Assembly: GCF_000302535.1 (NCBI RefSeq) | Contig: NC_018708.1 | Location: forward strand, 2,108,001 to 2,172,000 | From: Acidovorax sp. KKS102 | GTDB taxonomy: Bacteria; Pseudomonadota; Gammaproteobacteria; Burkholderiales; Burkholderiaceae_C | Direction: 5' to 3' | Length of the DNA stretch: 64,000 bases | Program-made: the position numbers and the translations under genes | The notes under the pieces: generated by a model | The model's input: only the letters and a program-made list of their open reading frames with translations | The model's database searches: none | What the model was told of the DNA's origin: nothing | Shown here: positions 50,730 through 62,306 of the stretch, piece by piece | Layout: each line of letters opens with the position of its first letter | How positions within the stretch are numbered: the stretch's first letter is position 1

Positions 50730-51269
50730 ATGACCATCCACACCATCCTGAAAATGGGCGACCCCCGCCTGCTGCGCGTGGCCCAGCCAGTGACCGCATT
50801 CGACACCGATGAGTTGCACCAGCTGGTGCGCGACATGTTCGAGACCATGGCCTCGGTGAACGGAGCCGGGCTGGCCGCACCGCAGATCGGGGTGGATCTG
50901 CAACTGGTCATTTTTGGCTCGAACGACCGCAACCCGCGTTATCCGAACCGGCCGCTGGTGCCACCCACCGTCCTGCTCAACCCGGTGATCACGCCTCTGG
51001 GGGCAGAAGAGGAAGAAGACTGGGAAGGGTGCCTCTCCGTGCCGGGTTTGCGTGGCAAGGTGCCCCGCTGGTCACGCATCCGCTACACAGGCTTTGACCT
51101 GTATGGCGATCCCATTGACCGCACGGTAGACGGCTTTCATGCGCGCGTTGTGCAGCATGAGTGTGATCACCTGATCGGAAAGCTGTACCCCATGCGGGTG
51201 CGTGATTTCACGCAGTTCGGGTTCACCGAGGTGCTGTTCCCGGAGATCAGCGCCAACGAGGACGACTGA
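50730..51269 (+). CDS. def: Peptide deformylase
   Basis: The enzyme removes the formyl group from nascent proteins. The 179-residue product has all three motifs of the metal-dependent family: [18 protein letters not shown] (Cys ligand) and QHECDHLIG (HExxH). The start is taken at ATG 50730; the TTG-type start upstream adds nine residues. The gene converges with glnD. Many proteobacteria have two deformylases, so this may be the second paralogue. Confidence 0.93.
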   Translation: MTIHTILKMGDPRLLRVAQPVTAFDTDELHQLVRDMFETMASVNGAGLAAPQIGVDLQLVIFGSNDRNPRYPNRPLVPPTVLLNPVITPLGAEEEEDWEGCLSVPGLRGKVPRWSRIRYTGFDLYGDPIDRTVDGFHARVVQHECDHLIGKLYPMRVRDFTQFGFTEVLFPEISANEDD

Positions 51270-51303
51270 GCCTGACCTACACCCTTGGCCCACGCCCGCC
51301 GGG

Positions 51304-53904
51304 TCAGGATGACAGTTCCTGCAGCAGTTCGGTCTCGATCTGGATCTGGCGCGCGTTGTTCTGCAGCTCGGGGCCCTGGATGAGGAAGGTGTCTTCCACC
51401 CGTTCGCCCAGGGTGCTGACCTTGGCCAGTTGCACGCTCAGGTGGTGCTGCGCCAGGATGCGGGCCACCAGATACAGCAGGCCCGCACGGTCGCTGGCAG
51501 AAATGGCCAGCAGCCAACGCTGCGCTTTTTCATCGGGCCGCAGGGTCACGCGGGGTGCGACCGGGAAGCTCTTGACCCGGCGCGATACCCGTTTGCGGGT
51601 GGGCTCGGGCAGCGGGCCGCCTTCCTCGATCACGCGCATCAGGTCGCTCTCGACCATGTGGGTCAGCTCGCGGTAGTGCCCGGGCTGTTCGGATGCAGAA
51701 GAGGCCACCACCTGGAAGGTATCGAGCGCATAGCCGTTGTTGGCGGTGTGCACCCGCGCATCCAGGATGCTGAAGCCCACGCGGTCAAAGTAGCCGCAGA
51801 TGCGGGCAAACAGGTCGGCCTGGTCGGCCGCGTAGACCATCACCTGCAGCCCATCACCCGCCAGCGACTGGCGGGCGCGCACGACCGGTTTGGCGGTGCC
51901 CACGTGGCGCGAAAGATGACGCGTGTGCCAGGCAATGTCGGCCGCGTCATGGCGCATGAAGTAACTCACGTCGAGCGTGGCCCACAGCGCCTTGTGCGCT
52001 TCAAAGGGCAGGGCGTTGAGCGCTAGCAGCACCAGCGCCTCGCGCTTGCGGGCCTCGATCTCGGCGGCTGCATCGGGTGCACGGCCACCCAGGGTGCGCA
52101 GTGTCGCGCGGTACAGGTCTTCCAGCAGCTTGCCCTTCCAGGCGTTCCAGACCTTGGGGCTGGTGCCGCGGATGTCCGCCACGGTGAGCAGGTACATGGC
52201 TGTGAGGTTGCGCTCGTTGCCCACACGGTGCGCAAAGGCGCCGATCACATCGGGGTCGCTCAAGTCCTGCTTTTGCGCCACGGTGCTCATGGTCAGGTGT
52301 TCGCGCACCAGAAACTCGATGAGCCGGGCATCTTCGCGGTCTACGCCGTGCTGGCGGCAAAAGCGCCGTACCTCCTCTGCGCCAATTTGCGAGTGGTCGC
52401 CGCCGCGCCCCTTGCCAATGTCGTGGAACAGGGCCGCCACGTAAAGAATCCATGGCTTGTCCCACCCTCCCGCCAGCTGCGAGCAGAACGGGTATTCGTG
52501 CGCATGCTCGGCCATGAAGAACCGTCGCACGTTGCGCAGCACCATCAGGATGTGCTGATCCACCGTATAGACGTGGAACAGGTCATGCTGCATCTGCCCC
52601 ACGATGCGGCGAAACGGCCACAGGTAGCGCCCCAGCACCGAGGTCTGGTTCATCAGCCGCATGGCATGGGTGATGCCCGAGGGCTGCTGCAGGATGCGCA
52701 TGAAGGCATCACGGTTGACCGGGTCGCGCCGGAAGGCGCTGTCCATCACGCCGCGGGCGTTGTACAGCGCGCGCAGGGTGCGCGCCGACAGGTCTTTGAG
52801 CCCCACGGTGGTCTGGTAGAGCAGAAAGGTCTCCAGGATCGCATGCGGGTCGCGGGTGTACAGGTCGTCACTCGCCACTTCGATGAGGCCCGCCTTCTCG
52901 AAGAAGCGCTCGTTGATCGGACGTGGCTCGTGGGTCGATGGGTTCAGGCGCTCTTCGATGTTGAGCAGCAGGATCTGGCTGAGCTGCGACACGGCCTTGG
53001 CCGCCCAATAGTAGCGGCGCATCAGGCTTTCGCTGGCGCGCATGGGCAGGCGAGAGCCGTCGGGTGCCTGCGAACGGTAGCCGAACGACTCGGCCACCGC
53101 GGTCTGCAAGTCGAACACCAGCCGGTCTTCGTGCCGCACGGCCGCTGCATGCAGGCGGGCTCGGATCAGGCAGAGCAGCGCCTCATTGCGCTCGATCTGG
53201 CGCACTTCGAAGGCCGTGGCCATGCCGCTGGCGGCCAGCTCCTTCCAGTTGCTGCCCAGACCGGCCGCCTGGGACACCCACAGGATCATCTGCAGGTCGC
53301 GCAGACCGCCGGGCGACTCCTTGCAGTTAGGCTCCAGGGAGTAAGGCGTGTTCTCGTACTTGGTGTGGCGCTGGCGCATCTCAAGCGTCTTGGCGACCAG
53401 AAACGCCTGGGGGTTCATCTGCGCGCGGTACTGGCGTTGGAACTCTGCAAACAGCGCGGCATTGCCGCACACCAGCCGCGATTCGAGCAGCGAGGTCTGT
53501 ACGGTGACATCGCCCGCGCTCTCGGCCAGGCACTCGGCCACCGTGCGCACACTCGACCCGATCTCCAGGCCCGTGTCCCAGCAGCTGCCAATGAAGCCTT
53601 CGAGCTTGGTGCGCAAGGCGCTGCCGGCCTCGGGCGCCGTGCCGTCGGGCAGCAGCAGCAGGACATCGACATCGGAGTAGGGGAACAGCTGGTCGCGCCC
53701 GAAGCCGCCGACCGCCACCAGGGCCATGTCATCGGGCAGTTGGGCGCGTTGCCACAGGGTTTGCAGCAGGTTGCCCGCCAGCGACGACAGCTTGCGCAGC
53801 AGCACCCGGATGCCGCGCGTTGATGCGCCGGTGGATTGCATGGCAGCCAGCAGCGCGGCCTTGTCGCTGCGGTAGGCGTCGCGCAGGGCATGGAGTTCAG
53901 TCAT
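51304..53904 (-). CDS. glnD: Bifunctional uridylyltransferase/uridylyl-removing enzyme GlnD
   Basis: The sensor of glutamine that adds or removes UMP on PII proteins. The 866-residue product has the full set of domains: nucleotidyltransferase ([20 protein letters not shown] near 65), the UR-specific HD domain ([15 protein letters not shown] near 485) and two C-terminal ACT domains (starting near [20 protein letters not shown] and [20 protein letters not shown]). The start at 53904 ([13 protein letters not shown]) is preferred to longer options. Confidence 0.95.
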   Translation of the reverse strand: MTELHALRDAYRSDKAALLAAMQSTGASTRGIRVLLRKLSSLAGNLLQTLWQRAQLPDDMALVAVGGFGRDQLFPYSDVDVLLLLPDGTAPEAGSALRTKLEGFIGSCWDTGLEIGSSVRTVAECLAESAGDVTVQTSLLESRLVCGNAALFAEFQRQYRAQMNPQAFLVAKTLEMRQRHTKYENTPYSLEPNCKESPGGLRDLQMILWVSQAAGLGSNWKELAASGMATAFEVRQIERNEALLCLIRARLHAAAVRHEDRLVFDLQTAVAESFGYRSQAPDGSRLPMRASESLMRRYYWAAKAVSQLSQILLLNIEERLNPSTHEPRPINERFFEKAGLIEVASDDLYTRDPHAILETFLLYQTTVGLKDLSARTLRALYNARGVMDSAFRRDPVNRDAFMRILQQPSGITHAMRLMNQTSVLGRYLWPFRRIVGQMQHDLFHVYTVDQHILMVLRNVRRFFMAEHAHEYPFCSQLAGGWDKPWILYVAALFHDIGKGRGGDHSQIGAEEVRRFCRQHGVDREDARLIEFLVREHLTMSTVAQKQDLSDPDVIGAFAHRVGNERNLTAMYLLTVADIRGTSPKVWNAWKGKLLEDLYRATLRTLGGRAPDAAAEIEARKREALVLLALNALPFEAHKALWATLDVSYFMRHDAADIAWHTRHLSRHVGTAKPVVRARQSLAGDGLQVMVYAADQADLFARICGYFDRVGFSILDARVHTANNGYALDTFQVVASSASEQPGHYRELTHMVESDLMRVIEEGGPLPEPTRKRVSRRVKSFPVAPRVTLRPDEKAQRWLLAISASDRAGLLYLVARILAQHHLSVQLAKVSTLGERVEDTFLIQGPELQNNARQIQIETELLQELSS

Positions 53905-53998
53905 GGTCGGTAAGTATCGTGGGAGGCCATGAAAAAGCCATGCAAGAGTTGTGCAAGCGGCAGCCAAAGGCGCGGGACCCGGTGGCCCCGCCGTCGCC

Positions 53999-54814
53999 TC
54001 AGGTCTTGGTGGCTGTCACAAAGGACGGCAGGGGCGGCGATCCAGCCGACAGCGTCATCACCTCGTACCCCGTAGGCGTGACCAGCACCGTGTGCTCCCA
54101 TTGCGCCGACAGGCTGTGGTCCTTGGTCACGATGGTCCAGCCGTCGTTGCCAAAGTCCTTCACCTCGCGGCGACCGGCGTTGATCATGGGCTCGATGGTG
54201 AAGACCATGCCGGGCACCAGCTCTTCGAGCGTACCGGGCTTGCCGTAGTGCAGCACCTGGGGCTCTTCATGGAATTTTTTGCCGATGCCATGGCCGCAAA
54301 ACTCGCGCACCACCGAGAAGCCGTGCCCTTCGGCAAACTTCTGGATCGCATGGCCGATATCTCCCAGGCGTGCGCCAGGCTTGACCTGCACGATGCCATG
54401 CCACATGGCTTCGAACGTCAGCGCTGACAGGCGCTTGGCGGCGATCGAGCATTCCCCGATCAGGAACATGCGGCTGTTGTCGCCATACCAGCCGTCCTTG
54501 GTGATCACGGTCACGTCCACATTGACGATGTCGCCCTTCTTGAGCGGCTTGTCGTTGGGGATGCCGTGGCACACCACATGGTTGACCGAGGTGCACAGCG
54601 ACGCCGGGTAGGGCGGGTAGCCCGGTGGCTGGTAGCCCACGGTGGCCGAGATGGTGCCCTGCTGGGCCATGCATTCGGCGCCCAGGCGGTCGATCTCTTT
54701 GGTGGTGATGCCGGGCTTGATGTGCGGCGTGATGTAGTCCAGCACTTCGGAGGCCAGGCGGCAGGCCACGCGCATGCCCTCGATGTCCTCGGCGCTTTTG
54801 ATGGTGATGCTCAT
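53999..54814 (-). CDS. map: Methionine aminopeptidase, type I
   Basis: The enzyme removes the N-terminal Met after deformylation. The 271-residue product has the five metal ligands in their contexts: [20 protein letters not shown] (two Asp), [13 protein letters not shown] (His), [10 protein letters not shown] (Glu) and WEHTVLVT (Glu). Being close to def, it puts two steps of N-terminal maturation side by side. It reads away from purL. Confidence 0.95.
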   Translation of the reverse strand: MSITIKSAEDIEGMRVACRLASEVLDYITPHIKPGITTKEIDRLGAECMAQQGTISATVGYQPPGYPPYPASLCTSVNHVVCHGIPNDKPLKKGDIVNVDVTVITKDGWYGDNSRMFLIGECSIAAKRLSALTFEAMWHGIVQVKPGARLGDIGHAIQKFAEGHGFSVVREFCGHGIGKKFHEEPQVLHYGKPGTLEELVPGMVFTIEPMINAGRREVKDFGNDGWTIVTKDHSLSAQWEHTVLVTPTGYEVMTLSAGSPPLPSFVTATKT

Positions 54815-54878
54815 GCCGCAATTATCCCATCGGCCCCCCGGCCGCGCAGGCGGCCTGGGCTTGCCCGGTAAAATGGAG

Positions 54879-54914
54879 GGCTCCGGTGCTGGTTGCACGC
54901 TGGCACCCGGAGCC
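54879..54914 (+). promoter_or_regulatory. Hairpin in the purL leader
   Basis: GGCTCCGGTGC (54879-54889) pairs with GCACCCGGAGCC (54903-54914) with one bulged base. It lies 38 bp before the chosen start of purL and after a TAAAAT that may be a -10. A regulatory role is only a possibility. Confidence 0.3.
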
Positions 54915-54951
54915 ACCCTCTACCCCTGACACCCCCCAACAGGCCGCTACC

Positions 54952-57900
54952 GTGACCTTGCACATGACCACGCTGGCGGGCGGCAACGCCCTCAGCACCT
55001 TCCGCGCCCAGCAACTTCAACCCGCCCTGGAGGCGATCCACCCCAAGATCAGCGGCATTGCAGCGCGTTTCGTGCATCTTGTCGCCACCGATGCGGCCCC
55101 CACGCCCGCCGAACAAGAACGTCTGGCCGCGCTGCTGACCTACGGCGACCCCTACGCAGGCCCCGAAGATGGCGCCGTCCTCATCGTCACGCCCCGCCTG
55201 GGTACCCTGTCGCCCTGGGCCTCCAAGGCCACCGACATTGCGCGCAACTGCGGCATCGCCATCCGCCGTGTTGAGCGCATCACCGAATACCGCATCAGCC
55301 TGAAATCGGGCCTGCTGGGCAAGACGCCCGATCTGACGGCCGAGCAACTGGGCCAGATCGCCGCGCTGCTGCACGACCGCATGACCGAATCCGTGGTGGC
55401 CGACCGCAGCGCCGCCGCAGCCCTGTTCACCGAGCTGCAGCCTGCCCCCATGGAGCATGTGGATGTGTTGGCCGGTGGTCGCGCTGCACTCGAAGCGGCC
55501 AACACCCGCTTCGGCCTGGCGCTGGCCGACGATGAAATCGACTACCTCGTGACCGCCTTCACCGGCCTGAAGCGCAACCCCACCGACGTGGAGTTGATGA
55601 TGTTCGCGCAGGCCAACAGCGAGCACTGCCGCCACAAGATCTTCAACGCCCAGTTCACCATCGACGGCGTGGCGCAGGACAAGAGCCTGTTCGGCATGAT
55701 CCGCAACACGCACCAGCTGGCGCCCCAGCACACGGTGATTGCGTATTCGGACAACGCCTCGGTCATGGAAGGCCATCAGGTCGAGCGTTTTGTAGCAAAA
55801 ATGGCCGCAAGCGCTAGTGAATCAAGCGCTAATAGCTATCAAAAAAGTAGCGTCACCCAGCATGTGCTGATGAAGGTGGAAACGCACAACCACCCCACGG
55901 CCATCTCGCCCTTCCCGGGAGCATCGACCGGCGCGGGCGGAGAGATCCGTGACGAAGGCGCCACCGGCCGGGGCTCCAAGCCCAAGGCGGGCCTCACGGG
56001 TTTCACCGTGTCCAAGCTCTGGGGCAGCACCGTGGGCAAGCCTGAGCACATTGCCAGCCCGCTGCAGATCATGGTCGAAGGGCCCCTGGGCGGCGCCGCG
56101 TTCAACAACGAGTTCGGCCGCCCCAACCTGAATGGCTACTTCCGCGAATACGAGCAAAACGTGGGCGGCGTGCAGCGCGGCTACCACAAGCCCATCATGA
56201 TCGCGGGCGGCGTGGGCGTGATCGACGCCGAGCTGACGAAGAAGATCGAGTTCCCCGCCGGCTCGCTGCTCATCCAGCTGGGCGGCCCCGGCATGCGCAT
56301 CGGCATGGGCGGCAGTGCTGCCAGCTCCATGGCCACCGGCACCAATGCGGCCGAGCTGGACTTTGACTCGGTGCAGCGCGGCAACCCCGAGATCGAGCGC
56401 CGAGCGCAGGAGGTCATCAACCACTGCTGGGCGCAGGGCGCGGCCAACCCCATCCTGGCCATCCATGACGTGGGCGCAGGCGGTTTGTCCAACGCCTTCC
56501 CCGAGCTGACCAACGACGCAGGCCGTGGCGCCCGCTTTGACCTGCGCGCCGTGCAGCTTGAAGAGTCGGGCATGAGCCCGAAGGAAATCTGGAGCAATGA
56601 GTCGCAAGAGCGCTACGTGCTCGCGATTGCACCCGAGTCGCTGCCCCTTTTCCAGGCATTCTGCGAACGCGAACGCTGCCCCTTTGCCGTGATCGGCACG
56701 GCCACCGAAGAGCGCCAGCTGGTACTGCATGACCCCGCTGCCACGGCCGACGACCAGAAGCTGCCCGTGGACATGCCCATGAACGTGCTGCTGGGCAAGC
56801 CGCCCAAGATGCACCGCGACGTGAAGACCGTGGTGCGCGAATTCGCTCCGATGGACTTGACCGGCGTGCCGCTGCAAAAGGCCGTGATCGACGTGCTGGC
56901 CCACCCCACGGTGGCGTCCAAGCGTTTCCTCATCACCATCGGCGACCGCACCGTGGGCGGCCTCAGCCACCGCGACCAGATGGTCGGCCCCTGGCAGGTG
57001 CCCGTGGCCGATTGCGCCGTGACGCTGGCCGATTACAAAGGCTTTGCAGGTGAAGCGATGAGCATGGGCGAGCGCACGCCGCTGGCCGCCATCAACGCGC
57101 CCGCATCGGGCCGCATGGCCGTGGCCGAGGCCATCACCAACCTGCTGGCCGCGCCCATCGAGCTGCCCCGCGTGAAGCTCTCGGCCAACTGGATGGCCGC
57201 TTGCGGCGAGCCCGGCGAAGACGCCGCGCTGTACGAAACCGTGAAGGCCGTGGGCATGGAGCTGTGCCCCGCTTTAGGCGTCTCCATCCCCGTGGGCAAG
57301 GACAGCCTGTCCATGCGCACCCAATGGTCGGACGGCAGCGACAAGAAGAAGGTCACGTCGCCCGTCAGCCTGATCGTGAGCGCATTCGCTTCACTGTCCG
57401 ACGTGCGCGGCACGCTCACACCCCAGCTCGACGCCACCGAGGCCGACACGACCCTGGTGCTGATCGACCTGGGCAAGGGCCAGAACCGCATGGGCGGCAG
57501 CATTCTGGGCCAGACGCTGGACCAGAGCGGCGATGTGGTGCCTGATGTGGACGACCCCAAAGACCTGGTCAACCTCGTCAACGCGGTGAACGCACTGCGC
57601 GCCAAGGGCCAAATCCTGGCCTACCACGACCGCAGCGACGGTGGCCTGCTGGCCGCAGTGGCAGAAATGGCGTTTGCAGGCCATGTGGGTGTGTCGCTCA
57701 ATGTGGACCTGCTGGTGATCGAAGGCGACGGTATCAGCGACAGCCGCGCCGAAGTGGGCGATGCCAAGAACTGGTCGGGCCAGGTCAGCGCGCGCCGCGA
57801 AGAACTCACGCTCAAAGCCCTGTTCAACGAAGAACTGGGCGTGGTGCTGCAGGTCAAGACCAGCGAGCGCAATGAGGTGATGCAGACCCTGCGCGAGCAC

Positions 57901-58959
57901 GGCCTGTCCAAGTTCAGCCACTTCATCGGCAAGACCCGCCCCGCCTCGTCGTCCATCGATGCGGGCAAGGGCGAGCTGCAGGTGTGGCGCGATGCCAAGG
58001 CCGTTTTCAGTGCCTCGCTGGCCGACCTGCACCAGGTGTGGGACGCCGTGAGCTGGAAGATCTGCCAGCAGCGCGACAACCCCGCCAATGCCGATGCGGA
58101 GCACGCCGCAGCGGGCGAGCCCACCGACCCCGGCATGCACGTGCACCTCACGTTCGACACGGCCGACAACGTGGCCGCGCCGTACCTGAACCTCGCCAAG
58201 CCCAAGGTCGCCATCCTGCGTGAACAGGGGGTGAACTCACACATCGAAATGGCCTACGCCTTCACCGAGGCGGGATTTGAGGCCTACGACGTGCACATGA
58301 CCGACTTGCAGACCGGCCGCGTCAAGCTCGAAGACTTCAAGGGCGTGGTCGCCTGCGGTGGCTTCAGCTACGGCGACACGCTGGGCGCGGGCATCGGCTG
58401 GGCGCGTTCGATCACCTTCAATCCGGTGCTGGCTGCGCAGTTCCAGGGCTTTTTTGGCCGCACGGACACGTTCGGCCTGGGCGTGTGCAACGGCTGCCAG
58501 ATGTTTGCCGAGCTGGCCGACATCATCCCCGACGCGCAAGACTGGCCGCGCTTTACCACCAACCAGAGCGAGCGCTTCGAGGCCCGCCTGTCGCTGGTGG
58601 AAGTGCTCGAATCCCCCAGCCTGTTCTTGCAAGGCATGGCGGGCAGCCGTCTGCCGATCGCCGTGGCGCATGGTGAGGGCTATGCCAACTTCAAGTACCG
58701 TGGCAATGCCGACAAGGCCATCGCCGCCATGCGCTACGTGGACAACCACGGTCGCGCGACGGAGCAGTACCCGTTCAACCCCAACGGCAGTGCGGGCGGC
58801 CTGACGGCCGTGACCACGGCTGACGGCCGCTTCACGGCCATGATGCCGCACCCCGAGCGCGTGTTCCGCAACGTGCAGATGAGCTGGACCAGCGAGGACA
58901 AGGCCCAGTACAGCGGCTGGATGCGCATCTGGCGCAACGCGCGCAAGTGGGTGGGGTGA
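54952..58959 (+). CDS. purL: Phosphoribosylformylglycinamidine synthase
   Basis: The enzyme converts FGAR and glutamine to FGAM in purine synthesis. The 1335-residue protein is the large single-chain type. The N-terminal domain is followed by two AIRS-like ATP-binding halves ([33 protein letters not shown]-equivalent [13 protein letters not shown]) and a C-terminal glutaminase with Cys in GVCNGCQMF and a late MPHPERVF. The start is taken at GTG 54952 ([15 protein letters not shown]). A non-conserved insert encoded by a dispersed repeat lies near residues 280-300. Confidence 0.95.
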   Translation: MTLHMTTLAGGNALSTFRAQQLQPALEAIHPKISGIAARFVHLVATDAAPTPAEQERLAALLTYGDPYAGPEDGAVLIVTPRLGTLSPWASKATDIARNCGIAIRRVERITEYRISLKSGLLGKTPDLTAEQLGQIAALLHDRMTESVVADRSAAAALFTELQPAPMEHVDVLAGGRAALEAANTRFGLALADDEIDYLVTAFTGLKRNPTDVELMMFAQANSEHCRHKIFNAQFTIDGVAQDKSLFGMIRNTHQLAPQHTVIAYSDNASVMEGHQVERFVAKMAASASESSANSYQKSSVTQHVLMKVETHNHPTAISPFPGASTGAGGEIRDEGATGRGSKPKAGLTGFTVSKLWGSTVGKPEHIASPLQIMVEGPLGGAAFNNEFGRPNLNGYFREYEQNVGGVQRGYHKPIMIAGGVGVIDAELTKKIEFPAGSLLIQLGGPGMRIGMGGSAASSMATGTNAAELDFDSVQRGNPEIERRAQEVINHCWAQGAANPILAIHDVGAGGLSNAFPELTNDAGRGARFDLRAVQLEESGMSPKEIWSNESQERYVLAIAPESLPLFQAFCERERCPFAVIGTATEERQLVLHDPAATADDQKLPVDMPMNVLLGKPPKMHRDVKTVVREFAPMDLTGVPLQKAVIDVLAHPTVASKRFLITIGDRTVGGLSHRDQMVGPWQVPVADCAVTLADYKGFAGEAMSMGERTPLAAINAPASGRMAVAEAITNLLAAPIELPRVKLSANWMAACGEPGEDAALYETVKAVGMELCPALGVSIPVGKDSLSMRTQWSDGSDKKKVTSPVSLIVSAFASLSDVRGTLTPQLDATEADTTLVLIDLGKGQNRMGGSILGQTLDQSGDVVPDVDDPKDLVNLVNAVNALRAKGQILAYHDRSDGGLLAAVAEMAFAGHVGVSLNVDLLVIEGDGISDSRAEVGDAKNWSGQVSARREELTLKALFNEELGVVLQVKTSERNEVMQTLREHGLSKFSHFIGKTRPASSSIDAGKGELQVWRDAKAVFSASLADLHQVWDAVSWKICQQRDNPANADAEHAAAGEPTDPGMHVHLTFDTADNVAAPYLNLAKPKVAILREQGVNSHIEMAYAFTEAGFEAYDVHMTDLQTGRVKLEDFKGVVACGGFSYGDTLGAGIGWARSITFNPVLAAQFQGFFGRTDTFGLGVCNGCQMFAELADIIPDAQDWPRFTTNQSERFEARLSLVEVLESPSLFLQGMAGSRLPIAVAHGEGYANFKYRGNADKAIAAMRYVDNHGRATEQYPFNPNGSAGGLTAVTTADGRFTAMMPHPERVFRNVQMSWTSEDKAQYSGWMRIWRNARKWVG
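55790..55849. repeat. AGCGCT-type dispersed repeat inside purL
   Basis: The stretch holds two direct copies of CAAGCGCTA (55807-55815 and 55823-55831, with the start of the first preceded by GGCCG) and ends ATAGCTATCAAAAAA. It reads in frame as Ala-Ser-rich residues ([19 protein letters not shown]). Sequences of this kind are usually intergenic in Comamonadaceae as far as I remember. Confidence 0.68.
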
Positions 58960-58968
58960 TGGGTTGAG

Positions 58969-58989
58969 GCACCCTGCGCTGCAGGGTGC
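58969..58989. repeat. Perfect 9-bp hairpin after purL
   Basis: GCACCCTGC and GCAGGGTGC are separated by three bases, ten bases after the purL stop. It may act with the following terminator. Confidence 0.6.
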
Positions 58990-59005
58990 TCATGCTTGAT
59001 ATCAG

Positions 59006-59045
59006 TAGCCGCTGAACACCGCAGGTTCAGCGGCTACAGTTTTCT
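59006..59045 (+). terminator. Rho-independent terminator after purL
   Basis: A 12-bp perfect stem (TAGCCGCTGAAC at 59006-59017, complement at 59025-59036) with a 7-nt loop is followed by CAGTTTTCTT. It may also serve the convergent nag operon from the other side. Confidence 0.82.
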
Positions 59046-59056
59046 TCAGGTGGGGT

Positions 59057-59383
59057 TCATGCCCTGTCGTCCATCTGAAGAAACACGCGCCCTCTGTCGA
59101 TGCGCACGGGGTAACACTTCAATGGCTCGGTGACCGGTGCGCAGGTGGGGCTGCCATTGCGGACATCGAACTTCCCCTGGTGCAGGGGGCACTCGATTTC
59201 ATGGCCGTCCAGAAAGCCATCGCACAGGCGCGCGTGCCCGTGGGTGCAGATGTTGTCGGTCGCAAACACACTGCCATCCACCTTGTACAGCGCAATGTTG
59301 TGCTCACCCACCTGCAACCCGATGACATCGTCGTCGGGTACTTCGGCTTCGCTGGCTGCGTCGATCCAGGAGGTTTCGTTCAT
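59057..59383 (-). CDS. nagAb: Rieske-type ferredoxin of a ring-hydroxylating oxygenase
   Basis: The 108-residue product carries a Rieske [2Fe-2S] centre: CTHGHARLCDGF then CPLHQGKFD. It would pass electrons from the reductase to the oxygenase. Last gene of the operon nagAa-G-H-Ab, six bases after nagH. The gene name follows the order in the naphthalene operon of Ralstonia U2; actual substrate is inferred. Confidence 0.82.
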   Translation of the reverse strand: MNETSWIDAASEAEVPDDDVIGLQVGEHNIALYKVDGSVFATDNICTHGHARLCDGFLDGHEIECPLHQGKFDVRNGSPTCAPVTEPLKCYPVRIDRGRVFLQMDDRA

Positions 59384-59389
59384 GGTGGT

Positions 59390-59878
59390 TCAGATGGGGT
59401 AGATGATGGAGTTGGGGATCATTTCGCTGTCGTACACACAAATGCGCGTCGCGAACTTGAGCCCTGCCGGGGTGCGTTCGATCACGTCGATGTACCTTCC
59501 CACGTTGAACACCGTGGATTCGCGCGAGAGCTTGGTGCGGAACACCGCGTAGTTCGCCTGGGCCTCGAAACGGTTCTCGGTCGCGGCAAGGACCACGGGC
59601 GCGCTGACCACATGGCGCTGGTAGTAGGGGTCGTGGAACAGCGTTTCGCGGATGCCGTAGACGCGGTCCTTGAGCATCCCTTTGCTTTCGAACAGCAGTG
59701 TTGCGAGGGGGAATCCGCGTTCGTGGTTCTCGCGGGGCACCAGCTTGTACGTGCAGTCCTCCGTGAAGAATTCGGGCCACAGGTCCCAGTCACCAGAGTC
59801 CACTGCCAGCGCGTACTCGGAATACAGGCGCGAGATGGCCAGGTAATCATCAAAAGCAATGTGGGGCGCAGTGCTCAT
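59390..59878 (-). CDS. nagH: Salicylate 5-hydroxylase-like small subunit
   Basis: The 162-residue product matches the small (beta) subunit fold of aromatic ring-hydroxylating oxygenases: EYALAVDSGDWDLWPEFFTE, CTYKLVPRENHERGFPLATL, and a C-terminal FATRICVYDSEMIPNSIIYP. It supports the alpha subunit structurally. Two bases separate it from nagG, so they are made together. Confidence 0.8.
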   Translation of the reverse strand: MSTAPHIAFDDYLAISRLYSEYALAVDSGDWDLWPEFFTEDCTYKLVPRENHERGFPLATLLFESKGMLKDRVYGIRETLFHDPYYQRHVVSAPVVLAATENRFEAQANYAVFRTKLSRESTVFNVGRYIDVIERTPAGLKFATRICVYDSEMIPNSIIYPI

Positions 59879-59880
59879 GG

Positions 59881-61140
59881 TCAGCCCTCCATCACTTCAC
59901 GCCAATACGCGTACATGCCGCGGATGAGTGTTTCGGTCACCATGTGATCGGTGTTCTCCACCGTCTTTCCCCCCAACTCGGCCAGGGCGCGGTGGTAGGG
60001 CTTGCTTTCAAAACCTTCTTGCGAAAACTCGATCACCTCCCCGTCGTCGGCAGACACAAACCCCGCCGGGCCGAACAGGTTGGCCTGCCGCAGACGGCGC
60101 TGTGTCATCTCCGCGCTGTCGTCCTCAAACCCGAAGTGCGTCCATACGAAATCGAAGGCCCCGTGCCCGTCCGGCTGGATGTGCCGCGTGGAGACGCTGT
60201 TGACCTGCTGCTGAAAGATGACGCTGGGGAACACCGTCATCATGACCGCTGTGGGCCCGCCCCACCAGGGCTCGGGCACGATGTCCAGAAACCGCGCGTC
60301 GTGGAGCTGCATGCTCTCCTTGAAGCTGGACACCTGGGTGACCTGTTCGGCCTTTCCCGCTTGGCCCCGGGTGGAGATCATGGCGGCATGCCGGTGGCGT
60401 GCATCCATCTTCAGCTCGCTCTTGTTGTCTGCCCGCCAGAGGCCAAACGTCACAAACCAGGTGTGCAGCAAGCCGGGGTGGTAGGGGTCCTTGATGTTCT
60501 CCTGCATGAGCTTCCAGTTGCCCGGAATGCGCTGGCGGTTGTAGCCCAGTATCGTCAGGCGCCGGCCGTTGAAGAGCCGGTCAAAGTACGACAGGATGTC
60601 CGGCCCCAGAAAGTTTTCGAGCGATTCCACATCGTGGTCAAAACTGGCAAACACCACGCCGCCCCGGGTGGCCACCTTGAGTTTGTTGAGGCCATGGTCC
60701 GCCGTCTGGAAATCTGCTGGCATGCCCCCGTTGATTTTGCCGTCCTGCTTGACGCCACGGCGAAAGGGCACCCCTTGCAGATCGCCTTGTAGCGTGTAGC
60801 TCCACTGGTGGTAGGGGCAGACAAAGTCCTTCTTGTTGCCATGGCGCTCGCGGCAGAACTGCATGCCGCGGTGGGCGCACACGTTCTCGACCACCTGGAT
60901 GCCGCTCGCGTCGCGGACCATGATGACCGAGCGTTCTCCCACTACCGTGCGCTTGAAGTCGCCCACGTTCGGCACCTCGGCCTCCAGCCCGACATAGTTC
61001 CAGTGCTGCCGGTAGAAGAAGCGCTCCAGCTCCTTCTTGTGCAGGTCTTCACCGGTGTAGGCCATGAACGGTATTCGGCTGCTGCCTTCGGTTTCCCATC
61101 GCATCTGGCTGGGAAAGACTTCCTTGGCGGGTGTGCTCAT
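59881..61140 (-). CDS. nagG: Salicylate 5-hydroxylase-like large (oxygenase) subunit
   Basis: The 419-residue catalytic subunit has a Rieske centre (CAHRGMQFCRE then CPYHQWSYT) near residues 85-110 and the mononuclear iron site around ENIKDPYHPGLLHTWF (two His) near 215. Its sequence is close, from memory, to NagG of the gentisate route, which hydroxylates salicylate to gentisate. The start at 61140 (MSTPAKEVFPS) has AGGAGA; the frame open upstream is not needed. Other hydroxybenzoates are possible substrates. Confidence 0.82.
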   Translation of the reverse strand: MSTPAKEVFPSQMRWETEGSSRIPFMAYTGEDLHKKELERFFYRQHWNYVGLEAEVPNVGDFKRTVVGERSVIMVRDASGIQVVENVCAHRGMQFCRERHGNKKDFVCPYHQWSYTLQGDLQGVPFRRGVKQDGKINGGMPADFQTADHGLNKLKVATRGGVVFASFDHDVESLENFLGPDILSYFDRLFNGRRLTILGYNRQRIPGNWKLMQENIKDPYHPGLLHTWFVTFGLWRADNKSELKMDARHRHAAMISTRGQAGKAEQVTQVSSFKESMQLHDARFLDIVPEPWWGGPTAVMMTVFPSVIFQQQVNSVSTRHIQPDGHGAFDFVWTHFGFEDDSAEMTQRRLRQANLFGPAGFVSADDGEVIEFSQEGFESKPYHRALAELGGKTVENTDHMVTETLIRGMYAYWREVMEG

Positions 61141-61168
61141 TGCTGTCTCCTGGGTTGTTTTGTGGGGC

Positions 61169-62152
61169 TCACGTGCCACTGGCATAAAACGCATCCGCGT
61201 ACACCTGCTCTGGCAACACGCCCATTTGCCTTACCAGCAAGGCAGTGGCCTCGACCATCGGCGGCGCGCCGCAGAGGTAGGCGCGAAAGCCTTCCAGGCT
61301 GCGCCAGTCCCGGGCAATGGCGTCGGTCACCAAGCCGGTGCGATGCCCTTGTGCCGGGCCGGACGCGACCACGACGTGCACCTGAAGCTGTGGGTGCTGG
61401 CGCTGTAGCGCTTGCAGCCATTCCACGCCATAGACATCGCGCTCGGACCGCACGCCGAAGTACAGGTGGATGGGGTTGCCCATGCCGGCGGCAACCACGC
61501 CGCGAACGATGGACAAAATCGGCGCCAGCCCTGTGCCGCCTGCTACGCACAGCATGGGCCCTGTGTGTTGGCGGCGCAGGTAGGCAGAGCCCATCGGACC
61601 GCTCACGCGCACCGTATCGCCCACGCGAAGCTCGTTCGCCACATAGCCGGTGACACGGCCTTGCGGGACCAGTCGAACGTGGAACTCCAGCATGTCGTCC
61701 TGGGGTGTGCCCGCCATGGAATAGGGCCGCACATGCGCTGGCGTGAACTGCAGCTGCGCATACTGGCCGGGCGAAAAATCGAGTGCTTTAGCGGGCTGGA
61801 GAACCAGCCGCTTGATGTCGTGGGTGGGATCTTCTATGGCCACCACCGTGGCCTTGATGATGCGTGCCGTGTGCACGACCACTTCGTCGGGTTCGGGGAT
61901 CTCTACCGTGCAGGGCTCCGTCACGAAGGTCTGGCAGGCCAGGACGTAGGAGTCTTGTGCCGTCAGCGGTTGCTGGACCTCGCGCCCTGAGTCGAGCACC
62001 TGTCCTGCCACGATCTTGCAGCGGCAGGTGCCGCACCGCCCGGCCATGCAGCTGTGTGAAATCGGCACATCGTTGTTGCGCAACGCGTCGAGCAGATTGG
62101 CGCCAGGAGCGACGTTGAGCGTGCGCTGCAAGGGGCGTACGTGGATTTCCAT
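61169..62152 (-). CDS. nagAa: Ferredoxin--NAD(P)H reductase of the oxygenase system
   Basis: The 327-residue product begins with a plant-type [2Fe-2S] domain ([11 protein letters not shown] then LACQ). FAD-binding (RPYSMAG) and NAD-binding ([23 protein letters not shown]) domains follow. It takes electrons from NAD(P)H to NagAb. First gene of the operon, 28 bp before nagG, opposite the LysR gene. Confidence 0.85.
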   Translation of the reverse strand: MEIHVRPLQRTLNVAPGANLLDALRNNDVPISHSCMAGRCGTCRCKIVAGQVLDSGREVQQPLTAQDSYVLACQTFVTEPCTVEIPEPDEVVVHTARIIKATVVAIEDPTHDIKRLVLQPAKALDFSPGQYAQLQFTPAHVRPYSMAGTPQDDMLEFHVRLVPQGRVTGYVANELRVGDTVRVSGPMGSAYLRRQHTGPMLCVAGGTGLAPILSIVRGVVAAGMGNPIHLYFGVRSERDVYGVEWLQALQRQHPQLQVHVVVASGPAQGHRTGLVTDAIARDWRSLEGFRAYLCGAPPMVEATALLVRQMGVLPEQVYADAFYASGT

Positions 62153-62255
62153 CGTCCGTTGTCTCGGGTGTTGTCTCTGATGTTTTTGTGGGTCGATTCC
62201 CCGGGAAGGGGTCGATGGAGGCGATGATCAGATCGGCGAGAAAATCAGTCAACGC

Positions 62256-62280
62256 GATGATGTGAATGTTGAATATCATC
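62256..62280. promoter_or_regulatory. LysR-type operator candidate between nagAa and its regulator
   Basis: GATGAT and ATCATC form a perfect inverted repeat spaced by 13 bases. The stretch has ATTCA on the minus strand, as in NahR/NagR sites. It lies 50 bp before the regulator gene and about 100 bp before nagAa. Confidence 0.55.
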
Positions 62281-62306
62281 CAAATCAATAGTTACGGATG
62301 CAATCG

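Noticed and set aside
54886-54951. Upstream in-frame start for purL at 54886
   Set aside because: The added residues lie in the leader hairpin and do not look conserved. GTG at 54952 gives the N terminus expected of the family.
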